64,000 bases of DNA from an uncultured Pelagibacteraceae bacterium (GCA_902629575.1 CACORJ010000001.1:62001-126000), one strand, 5' to 3'; positions 37,372 through 45,908 are shown, numbered from the stretch's first letter. The notes: generated by a model not told the origin, from the sequence alone. Made by a program: numbers and translations.

Positions 37372-38586
37372 TTATAATAACTTTGATAAGTTTTCTCTTT
37401 TATTTATAACTTGAACTTTATTCCTTCTAATTAATATTTCCATTGGTTTGGGTCTAACATTGTAATTTGAGGCTAATGAAGTTCCATATGCACCGACATC
37501 ACATATAACAATAAAATCTTTTTCATTTAATTTTTGAAAATTTTTAATATTAGAAAAGGTATCTGTACTTTCACATATCGGACCTACAAACTCATAATTA
37601 TATATTTTTTTACCTTTTATTTTTTTATAAGGTAAAATTTTATGGTTAGCACCATATAAAGCTGGTCTCATAAAGTCATTCATTGCAGCATCTAAAATTA
37701 CAAAATCTTTATTATAACCCTTTTTAATATATATGATTTTCGAAATTAAGATCGCAGAATTGCCGATTATTGATCTTCCAGGTTCGAATATAATTTTACA
37801 TTTGTTATGTTTAAGAAATTTTTCAATATTTTTTGAATATTTTTTGAAATCTAACTTAGTATTATTATGTTCATAATCAATACCCATTCCACCACCTAAA
37901 TCTATATATTCAAATTTATGATTTGATTTTTTGATTGTATTATTCAAACTCTTAAGCATGTTTTGATAAGGCTTAATATTAAGAATTTGACTCCCAATAT
38001 GCACACTTAAACAATTTAGATTTAAATATTTAGATTTTTTAAGGTAATCAACAAGTCTAAGAAATATTTTTTGATCTACACCAAATTTATTTTCTTTTTT
38101 GCCTGTCGAAATTTGACTTAGAGTTTGTGCATCAGTATTAGGATTTAATCTTATACCTATATTAACTATTTTTTTTTTTGACCTTGCAATTTTTTCTATT
38201 TCAAGAATTTCACTTTTAGACTCTGTATTTATCAATAAAATATTTTTTTTTACGGCAAACTCTATCTCTTTAGTAGTTTTTCCTACTCCTGAAAAAACTA
38301 TTTTTTGAGGTTTAATACCGGCCTTTAAAGCTTTCATTAGTTCACCAATAGATACAACATCAGCACCAAGATTATTTTTTTTTATTTCTTTTAAAATTTT
38401 TAGATTTGAATTTGCTTTAACTGAAAAACAAATAAGTGGATTTATTTTTTTAAAATATTTTTTAAAATTAAGAATATTATTTTTTATTTTATCTAAAGAA
38501 TAGCAATAAATTGGTGTTTTAAATTTTTGACCTAATAAGGCAACATCAAATCCATCAACTTTTAGCCTATTTTTTTGGTAAATCAT
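37372..38586 (-). CDS. lysA: Diaminopimelate decarboxylase
   Basis: 404 aa PLP-dependent enzyme of alanine-racemase fold type, making lysine from meso-diaminopimelate. The PLP lysine is in CFSVKANSNL near residue 57. Other signatures are SVHIGSQI near 197, YIDLGGGMGIDY near 228, FEPGRSI near 265 and VGPICESTDTF near 335, with the active-site Cys. Its ATG overlaps the TGA of the small lipoprotein gene upstream (ATGA), so argH-lptM-lysA appear translationally coupled. Confidence 0.96.
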   Translation of the reverse strand: MIYQKNRLKVDGFDVALLGQKFKTPIYCYSLDKIKNNILNFKKYFKKINPLICFSVKANSNLKILKEIKKNNLGADVVSIGELMKALKAGIKPQKIVFSGVGKTTKEIEFAVKKNILLINTESKSEILEIEKIARSKKKIVNIGIRLNPNTDAQTLSQISTGKKENKFGVDQKIFLRLVDYLKKSKYLNLNCLSVHIGSQILNIKPYQNMLKSLNNTIKKSNHKFEYIDLGGGMGIDYEHNNTKLDFKKYSKNIEKFLKHNKCKIIFEPGRSIIGNSAILISKIIYIKKGYNKDFVILDAAMNDFMRPALYGANHKILPYKKIKGKKIYNYEFVGPICESTDTFSNIKNFQKLNEKDFIVICDVGAYGTSLASNYNVRPKPMEILIRRNKVQVINKRENLSKLL

Positions 38587-38714
38587 GAAAATTTAATTTT
38601 TTGAAAAACAATTATCTCAGAATTTTGACTTTCTTTATAGACTGGATCACCTTTCTTTCCACATGAAAAAAAGATTAAGATACCAAATATTATTACAAAA
38701 ATTTTTTTTTTCAT
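38583..38714 (-). CDS. lptM: LptM (YifL)-like small lipoprotein
   Basis: A 43-codon gene. The N-terminus is a short lipoprotein signal peptide (M-K-K-K, then hydrophobic residues 5-16) with the lipobox ending F-F-S-C, making Cys18 the lipidated residue. The mature start is CGKKGDPVY, the hallmark C-G-x-K-G-P/D-x-Y motif of LptM/YifL, which assists maturation of the LPS transport protein LptD in E. coli. Its ATG overlaps the argH stop and its TGA overlaps the lysA start (ATGA both times). yifL is beside the lysine/dapF genes in E. coli too, and next to argH/lysA in alphaproteobacteria. Confidence 0.88.
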   Translation of the reverse strand: MKKKIFVIIFGILIFFSCGKKGDPVYKESQNSEIIVFQKIKFS

Positions 38715-40102
38715 TTACTTTTTTTATATTTCAATATCATTCTTTTAATGTTTTCAAAAGATGTTCCTCCATAAGATTTTTTTGAATTAATTGAATTTTT
38801 TAAATCAAAAACTTTTAAAACATTAATTGTTAGTTTTGGTTCAATTTTTCTGAGCTCATCAATTTTAAGATCTTTAAGTTTCTTTTTTTTCTTTTCAGCA
38901 AAATTTACAACCTCAGCTGTTTTTTGATATGCTTTTCTAAAAGACATAGAATGATACTTAACTAAATAATCTGCAAAATCTGTGGCAGTTATAAAACTAG
39001 CATCTGCCAATTTATATAATTCTTTTTTATCTGGTTTAATATTTTTTAAAACTTCATTTAAAATTTTTAAACAATTAACTATTGTATCATGAGATTTAAA
39101 AACTATCTCTTTATCATCTTGTAAATCTTTAAAATAAGATAATGGAAGACCTTTTAGAATAGTTAGCATAGAAAATAAATTTCCAACCGTTGTTCCGGTT
39201 TTACCTCTGACATATTCTAATAAATCTGGATTTTTTTTTTGTGGCATTATTGATGACCCAGTAACTATTTTATCTGAAAGATGAACAAGTTTGAATCCAT
39301 CTGAATTCCAAATGATTAGTTCTTCTGCAATTCTTGAAATATGAATAGAACATACAGAAATACAATAAAGAAAATCTAGAACAAAATCTCTATCAGATAC
39401 TGTATCTATCGAATTATTTGTTAAATATTTAAATCCTAATTTTTTAGCAGAATAGTTTCTATCAATATTAAAGGAGGTGCCTGCTAATGCAGCAACACCG
39501 AGGGGACTTTCGTTTAAAATTTCTAAATTATTGTTAAATCTTTTTTTATCTCTTGTAAACATCTCAATATAAACCATAAAGTAATGGGCGAGAGATATAG
39601 GTTGAGCATTTTTTAAATGAGTAAAACCAGGCATGACTGTTTCGATATTTTTTTCAGCAATCTTTAAAGTAGTTTTTATAATTTTATCTAATTGAGCATT
39701 TATTTCCCTATTTGCAGATTTAATCCAAATTTTTAAATCTGTTATGACCTGATCATTTCGTGATCTACCAGTATGAATATACCCAGCGTCATCACCAATT
39801 ATTTCAAAAAGTCTTTTTTCAATATTCATGTGAATATCTTCATATTTTTTATCGAATTTAAATTTTCTTTTTGATATCTCATTATTAATTTTTTGCAGAC
39901 CAAAGACAATTTTATTTTTAATTTTAAAGGGTATTATTTTTTGTTTAAATAACATTTCAACATGGACTATTGATCCAATTATGTCTTCCTTATATAATCT
40001 TCTATCCACATCTATTGAACCTCCTACATTTTGAAAAAGTGAAGACACATTCTTTTTAATTCTAGTTTTCCATACTGGTTGGTTGTTTTTATTTTTAGTC
40101 AT
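38711..40102 (-). CDS. argH: Argininosuccinate lyase
   Basis: 463 aa member of the fumarase/aspartase superfamily, giving arginine plus fumarate. It has YIHTGRSRNDQVITDLKIW near residue 108, TVMPGFTHLKNAQPISLAHY near 150 and the superfamily signature GSSIMPQKKNPD near 283. Length and all three conserved regions are as in the family. The 5' end is 24 bp from the divergent tlpA start, so both promoters overlap strongly. argH next to tlpA, lptM and lysA is a common alphaproteobacterial layout. Confidence 0.96.
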   Translation of the reverse strand: MTKNKNNQPVWKTRIKKNVSSLFQNVGGSIDVDRRLYKEDIIGSIVHVEMLFKQKIIPFKIKNKIVFGLQKINNEISKRKFKFDKKYEDIHMNIEKRLFEIIGDDAGYIHTGRSRNDQVITDLKIWIKSANREINAQLDKIIKTTLKIAEKNIETVMPGFTHLKNAQPISLAHYFMVYIEMFTRDKKRFNNNLEILNESPLGVAALAGTSFNIDRNYSAKKLGFKYLTNNSIDTVSDRDFVLDFLYCISVCSIHISRIAEELIIWNSDGFKLVHLSDKIVTGSSIMPQKKNPDLLEYVRGKTGTTVGNLFSMLTILKGLPLSYFKDLQDDKEIVFKSHDTIVNCLKILNEVLKNIKPDKKELYKLADASFITATDFADYLVKYHSMSFRKAYQKTAEVVNFAEKKKKKLKDLKIDELRKIEPKLTINVLKVFDLKNSINSKKSYGGTSFENIKRMILKYKKSK

Positions 40103-40126
40103 GATAATTACTTATACCCATTTAAT

Positions 40127-40636
40127 ATGAAATTTTTAATAATATTTATATTCCTTATTTCAAAAGCAATAGCAAATGAGACTCCAAATATTAAAAATTT
40201 AGTTGTACATGAGAAATTAAAAACTCATGAAAATATAACTTTTTTGGACACAAACAAAAGACCAATAAAATTGAGTGATTACAAAGGAAACTTAGTAATA
40301 CTAAATTTTTGGGCTACTTGGTGCGCACCATGTAAAGAGGAAATGCCATCTCTGGATGATTTAAAGGAAAATCCATTCTTAAAGAATATCAAGATATTTC
40401 CTATTAATATTGGCAATGATAATAAAGATAAAATACATAAATTCTTTGAGGATACTAAAATTGAAAATTTGGAAATTTTTTACGACAACCCAGTTACTTT
40501 GGCCAAAAAGTTTTCTTTAAGAGGTGTCCCAACTACAATTATATTTAATAAAGATGGAAAAGAATTTGCCAGGATTATGGGTTCGATAGATTTCTTAGAT
40601 AAAAATTTTATTGATTGGATTAAAATATATAATTAG
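40127..40636 (+). CDS. TlpA-like periplasmic thiol:disulfide reductase
   Basis: About 169 aa from ATG 40127; a longer in-frame start at 40079 overlaps argH and lacks family support. An N-terminal hydrophobic stretch (about residues 2-14, FLIIFIFLISKAIA) serves as signal peptide or anchor. The thioredoxin fold has NFWATWCAPCKEEMPSL with active-site CAPC near residues 68-71 and the cis-Pro in LRGVPTTIIF near 140. TlpA proteins reduce cytochrome oxidase or cytochrome c apoproteins in the periplasm of alphaproteobacteria. It converges on the HIG1 gene. Confidence 0.88.
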   Translation: MKFLIIFIFLISKAIANETPNIKNLVVHEKLKTHENITFLDTNKRPIKLSDYKGNLVILNFWATWCAPCKEEMPSLDDLKENPFLKNIKIFPINIGNDNKDKIHKFFEDTKIENLEIFYDNPVTLAKKFSLRGVPTTIIFNKDGKEFARIMGSIDFLDKNFIDWIKIYN

Positions 40637-40836
40637 TTTTTGAAAAAATAAGCAAAGGCTATTAAAAATATAATAGCTATAAATTGTAAAAGGACCCTTA
40701 GCTGCATTAACTTATTTGAGTATTTTTTACTCACTTTTCCTCCTTTAAATAAAGTTCCTATACCAAGGATTAACACAATTCCAACAGCTATTATAAGGAC
40801 TATAGATAAAATTTTAACAAATATTCCTGTAAACAT
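40633..40836 (-). CDS. HIG1-domain twin-transmembrane protein
   Basis: 67 aa, from ATG at 40836, which leaves the upstream esterase start free; a longer frame to 40944 would overlap it. Two membrane helices (about residues 5-24 and 46-64) flank a short loop with GGKVSKKYSNKLMQLRVLLQ. This is the hallmark of the HIG1 / hypoxia-induced domain, where R-V-x-x-Q lies at the start of the second helix. Mitochondrial and bacterial relatives associate with respiratory supercomplexes or cytochrome oxidase. It overlaps the tlpA stop by 4 bp. The family assignment is fairly clear for so short a protein. Confidence 0.8.
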   Translation of the reverse strand: MFTGIFVKILSIVLIIAVGIVLILGIGTLFKGGKVSKKYSNKLMQLRVLLQFIAIIFLIAFAYFFKN

Positions 40837-40885
40837 TATTATATTGTAAAGTGTTTTTAAAAAATAAAAACAAATTTTATTTATT

Positions 40886-41536
40886 ATGACATTTTGTCTT
40901 GATAGCACGATTATAAAACCTGAAAAAAACAAGGATATTAACAATTTAGTTTTATTACTTCATGGATATGGAGGAGATGGAAAAGATATAAGCGTGCTAA
41001 CACTGAATTGGAAAAGATATATGCCCAACACAATCTTTGTTTGTCCAAATGGACATCAATCATGTGAAGTTAATCCTATTGGATATCAATGGTTTGATCT
41101 TACAAAAGATGATGCTGAATATATATTAATTGAAACTTTAAAAGCAGAAGAAAAAATAAACAAATTTTTAGATGAAATAAAAGAAGAATATAATCTTGAA
41201 AATAATAAGATTATTCTGTGTGGCTTTAGTCAAGGATGTATGATGTCAATCAATATTGGGCTTACTTCACAAAAACCATTTAATTGTATTGTGGGTTTTT
41301 CGGGAAAAATTATTAATAGAGACGATTTAAAAAAAAGAAAAAAATGTTCCTCAAATACTTTATTAATTCATGGCGAATTAGACGATATTGTATCTCCAAC
41401 TTATTTATTAGAGGCAAAAGATTTTCTTATAAGAGAAAATGTTGAAGTTGAAACACATTTATTAAAAAATTGTGGTCATCATATTCCTAATGATGCATCT
41501 AGTATAGCTTTAAATTATATGTTAAAAAAAATTTGA
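40886..41536 (+). CDS. Phospholipase/carboxylesterase-family alpha/beta hydrolase
   Basis: 216 aa. The oxyanion region LLLHGYGGDGKDIS (near residue 23), nucleophile elbow CGFSQGCMM with Ser near 115, acid Asp in HGELDDIVSP near 168 and His in NCGHHIP near 201 together give a complete catalytic triad. The fold and length match the carboxylesterase / lysophospholipase group (YpfH-like, Abhydrolase_2). No signal peptide, so cytosolic. Substrate is not predictable. It stands between a HIG1 gene pointing the other way and the HNH gene. Confidence 0.88.
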   Translation: MTFCLDSTIIKPEKNKDINNLVLLLHGYGGDGKDISVLTLNWKRYMPNTIFVCPNGHQSCEVNPIGYQWFDLTKDDAEYILIETLKAEEKINKFLDEIKEEYNLENNKIILCGFSQGCMMSINIGLTSQKPFNCIVGFSGKIINRDDLKKRKKCSSNTLLIHGELDDIVSPTYLLEAKDFLIRENVEVETHLLKNCGHHIPNDASSIALNYMLKKI

Positions 41537-41585
41537 TGATTAAGTAATATTGATATCATTATTTAATTGATGTAAGATTTATTAT

Positions 41586-42155
41586 ATGAATGAATTTGTT
41601 GAGGAAAATGTTTCTTTAGAAAAATGCCCAGCACTTGTGCTTAATGCTGATTACAGACCTTTAAGTTATTATCCACTTTCATTATGGTCTTGGCAGGATG
41701 CAATAAAGTCAGTTTTTTTAGATAGAGTTATTATAGTTAGTAATTATGATCGACAAGTAAGAAGTCCATCATTTAAAATGAAACTTCCAAGCGTAATAGC
41801 ACTCAAAAGTTATATTGTGCCTCAATCTAAACCAAGTTTTACAAGATTTAACGTTTTTTTAAGAGATCGTTTTTCTTGCCAATATTGTGGAAGTGGAGAA
41901 GAATTAACGTTTGATCACTTACTTCCTAGATCTAAGGGTGGCGAGACTAATTGGGATAATGTGGTTACTGCTTGTTCAGAATGTAATGTTAAAAAAGGCG
42001 GAAAGCTTCTTAAGGCCTCAGGAATGAAGCTGTATCAATATCCTTATAGGCCCTCAACAGAAGATCTTCATAAAAATGGAAAACATTTTCCACCAAATTA
42101 TCTTCATAAAAGTTGGATGGACTATTTATACTGGGACGTAGAGTTAGAATCTTAA
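41586..42155 (+). CDS. HNH endonuclease-family protein
   Basis: 189 aa. An N-terminal region opening with PALVLNADYRPLSYYPLSLW is characteristic of a widely conserved bacterial HNH group. The HNH/zinc domain (about 95-145) has FSCQYCG ... LTFDHLLPRSKGGETNWDNVVTACSECN, two CxxC pairs and the catalytic D-H. This group is found as a chromosomal single-copy gene in most alphaproteobacteria and is not tied to mobile elements; its biological role is unknown. Five bases separate its end from the convergent coq7. Confidence 0.87.
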   Translation: MNEFVEENVSLEKCPALVLNADYRPLSYYPLSLWSWQDAIKSVFLDRVIIVSNYDRQVRSPSFKMKLPSVIALKSYIVPQSKPSFTRFNVFLRDRFSCQYCGSGEELTFDHLLPRSKGGETNWDNVVTACSECNVKKGGKLLKASGMKLYQYPYRPSTEDLHKNGKHFPPNYLHKSWMDYLYWDVELES

Positions 42156-42159
42156 TTTT

Positions 42160-42687
42160 TTAAATTTTTTCAGAAATATTTATAGCAATTTTTGAACCTG
42201 TCTTAATTACTTTATCAAGAATCGAATAAAGACCTTTCTTTGTTGCCCCTTTGTCATATGCAATATCTTTATGATCAAGTTCATCTTGTCTAAATTTAAT
42301 TATCTTTTTTTTTAATTCCTTTTCATTTGAACCTAATTGATCTATTTGGTCTTGATAGTGTTTGTCTATCACTTCTTCTACAGAAGCTGTACATAACATA
42401 GCAGCTTTTTTGCCAAGTAAAGTTGAACCAAAACCTAAACCTATTCCTAAAAGATCCCATAACGGGAGTAATTTTGTGGGTGAAATATTCCTCTTTTGGA
42501 TTTCTTTTTCAAAAAATTCACAATGCTCTTTCTCATGAACTTTCATTTCTTCAATAGTTTTTTTTAATTCTTCGTCTTTTACTAAAGTACTCAAAGCAAG
42601 AAGTTGGCCCTCATAAATTTTCACTGCTCCCCTCTCACCTGCGTGGTCAACTCTTATAAATTCTTCAATTCTATTTTTTGTTATCAT
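42160..42687 (-). CDS. coq7: Demethoxyubiquinone hydroxylase Coq7
   Basis: 175 aa di-iron protein of the COQ7/CLK-1 family. Iron ligands are visible in RVDHAGERGAVKIYEGQ (Glu near 19), EMKVHEKEHCEFF (Glu and His near 49-52), SVEEVIDKHY (near 103) and the final E-L-D-H-K pattern. It hydroxylates demethoxyubiquinone in the penultimate step of ubiquinone synthesis and is oxygen-dependent, so it signals an aerobic organism. Its start lies within the end of dsbB (17-bp overlap). Confidence 0.95.
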   Translation of the reverse strand: MITKNRIEEFIRVDHAGERGAVKIYEGQLLALSTLVKDEELKKTIEEMKVHEKEHCEFFEKEIQKRNISPTKLLPLWDLLGIGLGFGSTLLGKKAAMLCTASVEEVIDKHYQDQIDQLGSNEKELKKKIIKFRQDELDHKDIAYDKGATKKGLYSILDKVIKTGSKIAINISEKI

Positions 42688-43156
42688 TATTAATTAAGTA
42701 AATTTTTATTGAAACTATCACCATTAGTAAACTTATAAATATATTATATGTTGTAAGTGATAAACCAAATATTCTTAATGTCACATCTTTACAACTTATA
42801 TTTATTTCTTGTAGTGATTTTAAAATATTTTCTTTTGTTAATAAATCAGCGTTATTAGACCCACATACACTTGACTCATTAATAAGTCCCTGTTCAATAC
42901 CAAGGTGATAAATCGAAATAATTAATGAAAAAGAAAAAATAAGTATCAGTAAAACACTGTAAAAGATTTGATCTTTTTTAAATATATGATTTAAAATCAA
43001 AATAGTAATTGCGATTGAATATGGAATTCTCTCAATAATACATAGATTACATGGTTGGTATCCTAAGATATATTGTATAAAAAAAGCAGCTATTAAGATT
43101 GCTAATGAAGAAATAAATATAAATTGAATATATCTTTGTTTTTTAAAACTAATCAT
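42671..43156 (-). CDS. dsbB: Disulfide bond formation protein DsbB
   Basis: About 161 aa from ATG 43156, forming an ATGA overlap with the DedA-like gene; longer frames intrude further into that gene. Four membrane helices are seen. The first periplasmic loop has the CxxC in YQPCNLCIIERIPY (near 40), and the second loop has a Cys pair (ESSVCGSN ... NISCKDV). DsbB reoxidises DsbA and passes electrons to ubiquinone, linking it to adjacent coq7. Its topology and cysteine arrangement fit DsbB rather than VKOR. Confidence 0.91.
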   Translation of the reverse strand: MISFKKQRYIQFIFISSLAILIAAFFIQYILGYQPCNLCIIERIPYSIAITILILNHIFKKDQIFYSVLLILIFSFSLIISIYHLGIEQGLINESSVCGSNNADLLTKENILKSLQEINISCKDVTLRIFGLSLTTYNIFISLLMVIVSIKIYLINNDNKK

Positions 43157-43743
43157 AAAATATAAAAAATTAAAAAAATAATTAATATTAAAATACCAAT
43201 AATTGTAAACCACCTTTCACCTTTATCATTCATGAAATTTGTAAAATTTGTACCTAGTTTTGACGATAGATAAGAGATAATGAAAAATCTTAGACCTCTT
43301 GAAATTAAGCTAATTAATATAAAAATTATAAAATTAAAATTAATTAACCCGCTTACAATAGTGAAAACTTTGTAGGGTAAGGGGGTAAATCCAGCTAAAA
43401 ATAGAATTCCGAGCCAAGCATAAAATCCATCTCCCTCATTAAGAACTTTTTTTAGATGAATAAAATTTTTTTCATAATTGTAAAATTCAACTATAGTCAT
43501 CGCAAAATCAAAAAAATATAGACCGATTGCATATCCAAAAATCCCTCCTAGAACAGAAAAAATTGTTGCAATCAAAAAAATTTTTTTGAATTCTTCTTTC
43601 TTTGCTATAGCCATTGGAGCTATCATAATATCAGGTGGAATAGGAAAAAAAGAACTTTCCACAAAAGATACAAAAGCAAGAAAATATTTAGAATATTTGT
43701 GAGCAGCTAACTCTAAGCATTTATTATAAAGTTTAGTAAACAT
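43153..43743 (-). CDS. YqaA/DedA-family membrane protein
   Basis: 196 aa with about five hydrophobic segments. Features are SFVESSFFPIPPDIMIAPMA near residue 28 (the E-x-x-x-x-P-x-P-x-D-x-x motif of the DedA/VTT superfamily), an internal G-x-x-x-G-Y-A-I-G, and AGFTPLPYKVFTIVSGL near 118. DedA proteins act in lipid carrier recycling or membrane homeostasis. The YqaA branch is specifically indicated by length and by VESSFFPIP. It is the first gene of the yqaA-dsbB-coq7 operon, followed on the other side by a tRNA gene. Confidence 0.87.
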   Translation of the reverse strand: MFTKLYNKCLELAAHKYSKYFLAFVSFVESSFFPIPPDIMIAPMAIAKKEEFKKIFLIATIFSVLGGIFGYAIGLYFFDFAMTIVEFYNYEKNFIHLKKVLNEGDGFYAWLGILFLAGFTPLPYKVFTIVSGLINFNFIIFILISLISRGLRFFIISYLSSKLGTNFTNFMNDKGERWFTIIGILILIIFLIFYIL

Positions 43744-43808
43744 TTTTTTGGTTTTAATATAAATTTTGTTCTTATACTATTTAAATAATATTTTTATAAT
43801 TAAAGAAA

Positions 43809-43893
43809 GGGCGAATGGCGGAATTGGTAGACGCGCACGACTCAAAATCGTGTTTCGCAAGAAGTGAGAGTTCGATTCTCTCTTCGCCCACCA
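43809..43893 (+). tRNA. tRNA-Leu (anticodon CAA)
   Basis: 85 nt including an encoded CCA end (43891-43893). The acceptor stem pairs GGGCGAA (43809-43815) with TTCGCCC (43883-43889), A is the discriminator. D-loop motif TTGGTAGAC, anticodon stem CACGA/TCGTG around loop CTCAAAA with anticodon CAA, an extra arm of class II type, and the TTCGATT T-loop are all present. The large variable arm fits leucine. It decodes UUG. A TATAAT box at 43795-43800 lies just upstream. Confidence 0.96.
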
Positions 43894-43900
43894 TAACTTT

Positions 43901-45604
43901 ATGAAATTGAATGATTACAAAAACTTATTAGAATTATTCTTTCTTCGATATCAATCTGAAGATAAAAATGAAATTTTTTTACAATCACTTAAAGAAAAAG
44001 ATTTAAGATTTAATTGGAAACAAACTTACGACTGCATTCAAAAGTTGTCTTATTATCTGCAAAAACATATTTCTTCTGGGGACAGAGGTTTATTAATTTC
44101 AGAAAATAGACCAGAATGGTTAATAAGTGATTTATCTATAATGCTTGCTGAAGGTATTACTGTACCAGCTTATACAACATACACAGAGAGAGATTACGAA
44201 TATCTTATAAACGACTGCAAACCTTCAATTATAATAATTTCCAATTCGCTTCAATTTAAAAAGATAAAAAATATTATTTTAAAAAAAGATTTTATAAAAA
44301 AAATAATAAGTTTCGAAGAAGTAAAAGATAAAGAAGTGGAAGTTATAAACTTAAAACATATTCTTAAAGAAAATAATTATTTTGAAAAAAAATTAAAAGA
44401 TATTACTTTAACTAGAAAAGATATATCCTGCATTATTTATACTTCTGGAACTCAAGGAAATCCAAAAGGTGTGATGTTAAGTCATGGAGGTATTCTAAAT
44501 AATTGTGAGGGCTCAACAAAATTGTTAAAAGAAATAATTGGTTATAAACCCAAGTTTCTGACTTGGTTACCATTATCACATTCGTATGAACATACGGTGC
44601 AATTTGTCCAAATTGCTGTTGGAGCAAAAGTATTTTATGCAGAAAGTATTGATAAGCTAATTAAAAATATGAATGATTGTAGTCCTGATATTATGACTGC
44701 TGTACCTAGATTTTATCAAAACCTATATCAGAAAATATCGAACACTTTTAATAAAGCGACTGGCCTAAAAAAATTTTTAGTACAGTCGACTTTAAATATA
44801 GGTAGAAAAAGATTCTTAAATCAGAAGCTTTCCATGTATGAAAAATTTATTAATTTGATTTGTGACAAATTAGTTAGAAAAAAAATAAGATCACAATTTG
44901 GTGGTTTTCTTAAAGCATTCATTTCTGGTGGTGGTGCGTTAGACTATAAAGTTGGAGTTTTTTTAAATTCAATAGGTCTGCCAACCTTGCAAGGTTATGG
45001 CCTTACAGAAACATCACCAGTAGTAAGCTGTAATTCAATAAATGATATAAAAATAGATACAGTTGGAAAGCCATTCAAAGGTAATCAAGTAAAGATTTCT
45101 GATGATGGTGAAATATTAATAAAAGGTGAAAATGTTATGCTGGGATATTGGAAAAATCCTGGTGAGACTGAAAAAGTTTTAAAAAATGGATGGTTGTATA
45201 CTGGAGACATAGGACATTTTGATAATGGATTTTTAAAAATTACAGATAGAAAAAAAGACATAATAATAACACCAGGTGGAGATAATATTTCACCAGTAAA
45301 AATAGAAAATGATCTAACAAAAATAGAATTTATTGATCAAGCACTTGTTTACGGAGATAACAAGCCATTTTTAGTAGCATTATTAGTACTGAGTGAAGAA
45401 AAAAAAGGCATGGATAATAAAACTATAAGCAATGAAATTGAAAAAACTAATAAATATTTAAGTAAAGTGGAAAAAATAAAAAAATTTATTGTTGTAGATA
45501 AACAATTTTCAATTGAAAATGGTTTAATGACACCTACTTTAAAACTTAAAAGATATAAAATAATTAAAGAATTCAAAAATAAATTAGAACAACTTTACAA
45601 TTAA
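43901..45604 (+). CDS. Long-chain acyl-CoA synthetase (AMP-forming)
   Basis: 567 aa ANL-superfamily enzyme. The P-loop-like motif IIYTSGTQGNPKGVMLSH is near residue 175, A4/A5 motifs LQGYGLTETSPV near 364, the YTGDIG motif near 429 and the R-K-K-D-I-I-I-T-P-G-G-D-N hinge near 446. The catalytic Lys near the C-terminus is seen in PTLKLKRYKI. It resembles the long-chain (FadD15/FACL) group, activating free fatty acids to acyl-CoA. It starts 8 bp past the tRNA-Leu CCA end, so it may share the tRNA transcript. Confidence 0.9.
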   Translation: MKLNDYKNLLELFFLRYQSEDKNEIFLQSLKEKDLRFNWKQTYDCIQKLSYYLQKHISSGDRGLLISENRPEWLISDLSIMLAEGITVPAYTTYTERDYEYLINDCKPSIIIISNSLQFKKIKNIILKKDFIKKIISFEEVKDKEVEVINLKHILKENNYFEKKLKDITLTRKDISCIIYTSGTQGNPKGVMLSHGGILNNCEGSTKLLKEIIGYKPKFLTWLPLSHSYEHTVQFVQIAVGAKVFYAESIDKLIKNMNDCSPDIMTAVPRFYQNLYQKISNTFNKATGLKKFLVQSTLNIGRKRFLNQKLSMYEKFINLICDKLVRKKIRSQFGGFLKAFISGGGALDYKVGVFLNSIGLPTLQGYGLTETSPVVSCNSINDIKIDTVGKPFKGNQVKISDDGEILIKGENVMLGYWKNPGETEKVLKNGWLYTGDIGHFDNGFLKITDRKKDIIITPGGDNISPVKIENDLTKIEFIDQALVYGDNKPFLVALLVLSEEKKGMDNKTISNEIEKTNKYLSKVEKIKKFIVVDKQFSIENGLMTPTLKLKRYKIIKEFKNKLEQLYN

Positions 45605-45723
45605 TATCTAAAAACTTCTAATTTAACGCGTAAACATTAACTTTTTTAAACTAATTAAATAAATTTAATTAAAATTTTTTTTAAGAAGAAATTTTTTTTG
45701 TTTTTTTAAATTAAATTTTAGAA

Positions 45724-45752
45724 TTGACATAACTAGTTTAAAAAAATAAAAA
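45724..45752 (+). promoter_or_regulatory. Promoter of the 26-aa basic peptide gene
   Basis: A consensus -35 TTGACA (45724-45729), 17-bp spacer and a TAAAAA -10 (45747-45752, relaxed match) point to a start near 45759. It is the only -35 consensus in this gap and is correctly placed for the short gene at 45805. Confidence 0.55.
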
Positions 45753-45763
45753 TAAACCAATAG

Positions 45764-45780
45764 CGAATCAATTTGATTCG
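45764..45780. repeat. Perfect palindrome CGAATCAA-T-TTGATTCG
   Basis: Eight-base arms are exact inverted complements around one central T. The palindrome lies just after the expected transcription start and about 14 bases before the AGGGAG ribosome binding site of the mini-gene. It can be an operator for a dimeric repressor, or a weak 5'-end RNA hairpin; the single-base loop makes the DNA-site reading more likely. The mixed base content makes chance less likely than for AT-only dyads. Confidence 0.65.
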
Positions 45781-45804
45781 TAAAACTAAAAAAGGGAGCT
45801 AAAG

Positions 45805-45885
45805 ATGCCTAAAAGAAGAAAAAAAGCAGCAAAGAAAACTAAGAAAAAAGCTAAAAAGAAAGCTAAAAAAAGAAGAAGAAGATAG
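45805..45885 (+). CDS. 26-aa hyperbasic peptide, nucleic-acid-binding-like
   Basis: ATG 45805 to TAG 45885 encodes 26 residues: 13 Lys and 6 Arg, with Ala, Thr and Pro, built of K-K-x-A-K-K style repeats and ending R-R-R-R. A strong ribosome binding site (AGGGAG) lies 6-11 bases before the ATG, a TTGACA promoter is upstream and a strong intrinsic terminator is just downstream, so it looks like a stand-alone, well expressed gene. Composition resembles tails of H1-like histones and small basic ribosomal proteins such as Thermus THX (also very short), but no homology is claimed. Probable role: binding RNA or DNA. Reading: seen = gene signals; inferred = function. Confidence 0.75.
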   Translation: MPKRRKKAAKKTKKKAKKKAKKRRRR

Positions 45886-45908
45886 TTACTTAGTTATCTT
45901 TACAAAAA

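Larger units (their letters stand above)
45605..45804. other. Intergenic region upstream of the 26-aa peptide gene
   Basis: About 120 bp of nearly pure A+T with no ORF precede a promoter and a palindrome listed separately. Nothing else resembling an RNA gene is seen. Confidence 0.5.

Noticed and set aside
40837-40944. N-terminal extension of the HIG1 protein
   Set aside because: It would overlap the 5' end of the esterase gene, and the conserved domain starts after the internal ATG at 40836.
45805-45885. Simple AAG/AAA repeat instead of a gene
   Set aside because: The strong ribosome binding site, promoter and terminator around it, and clean ATG to TAG, favour a real ORF; repeat origin of the codons is still possible.
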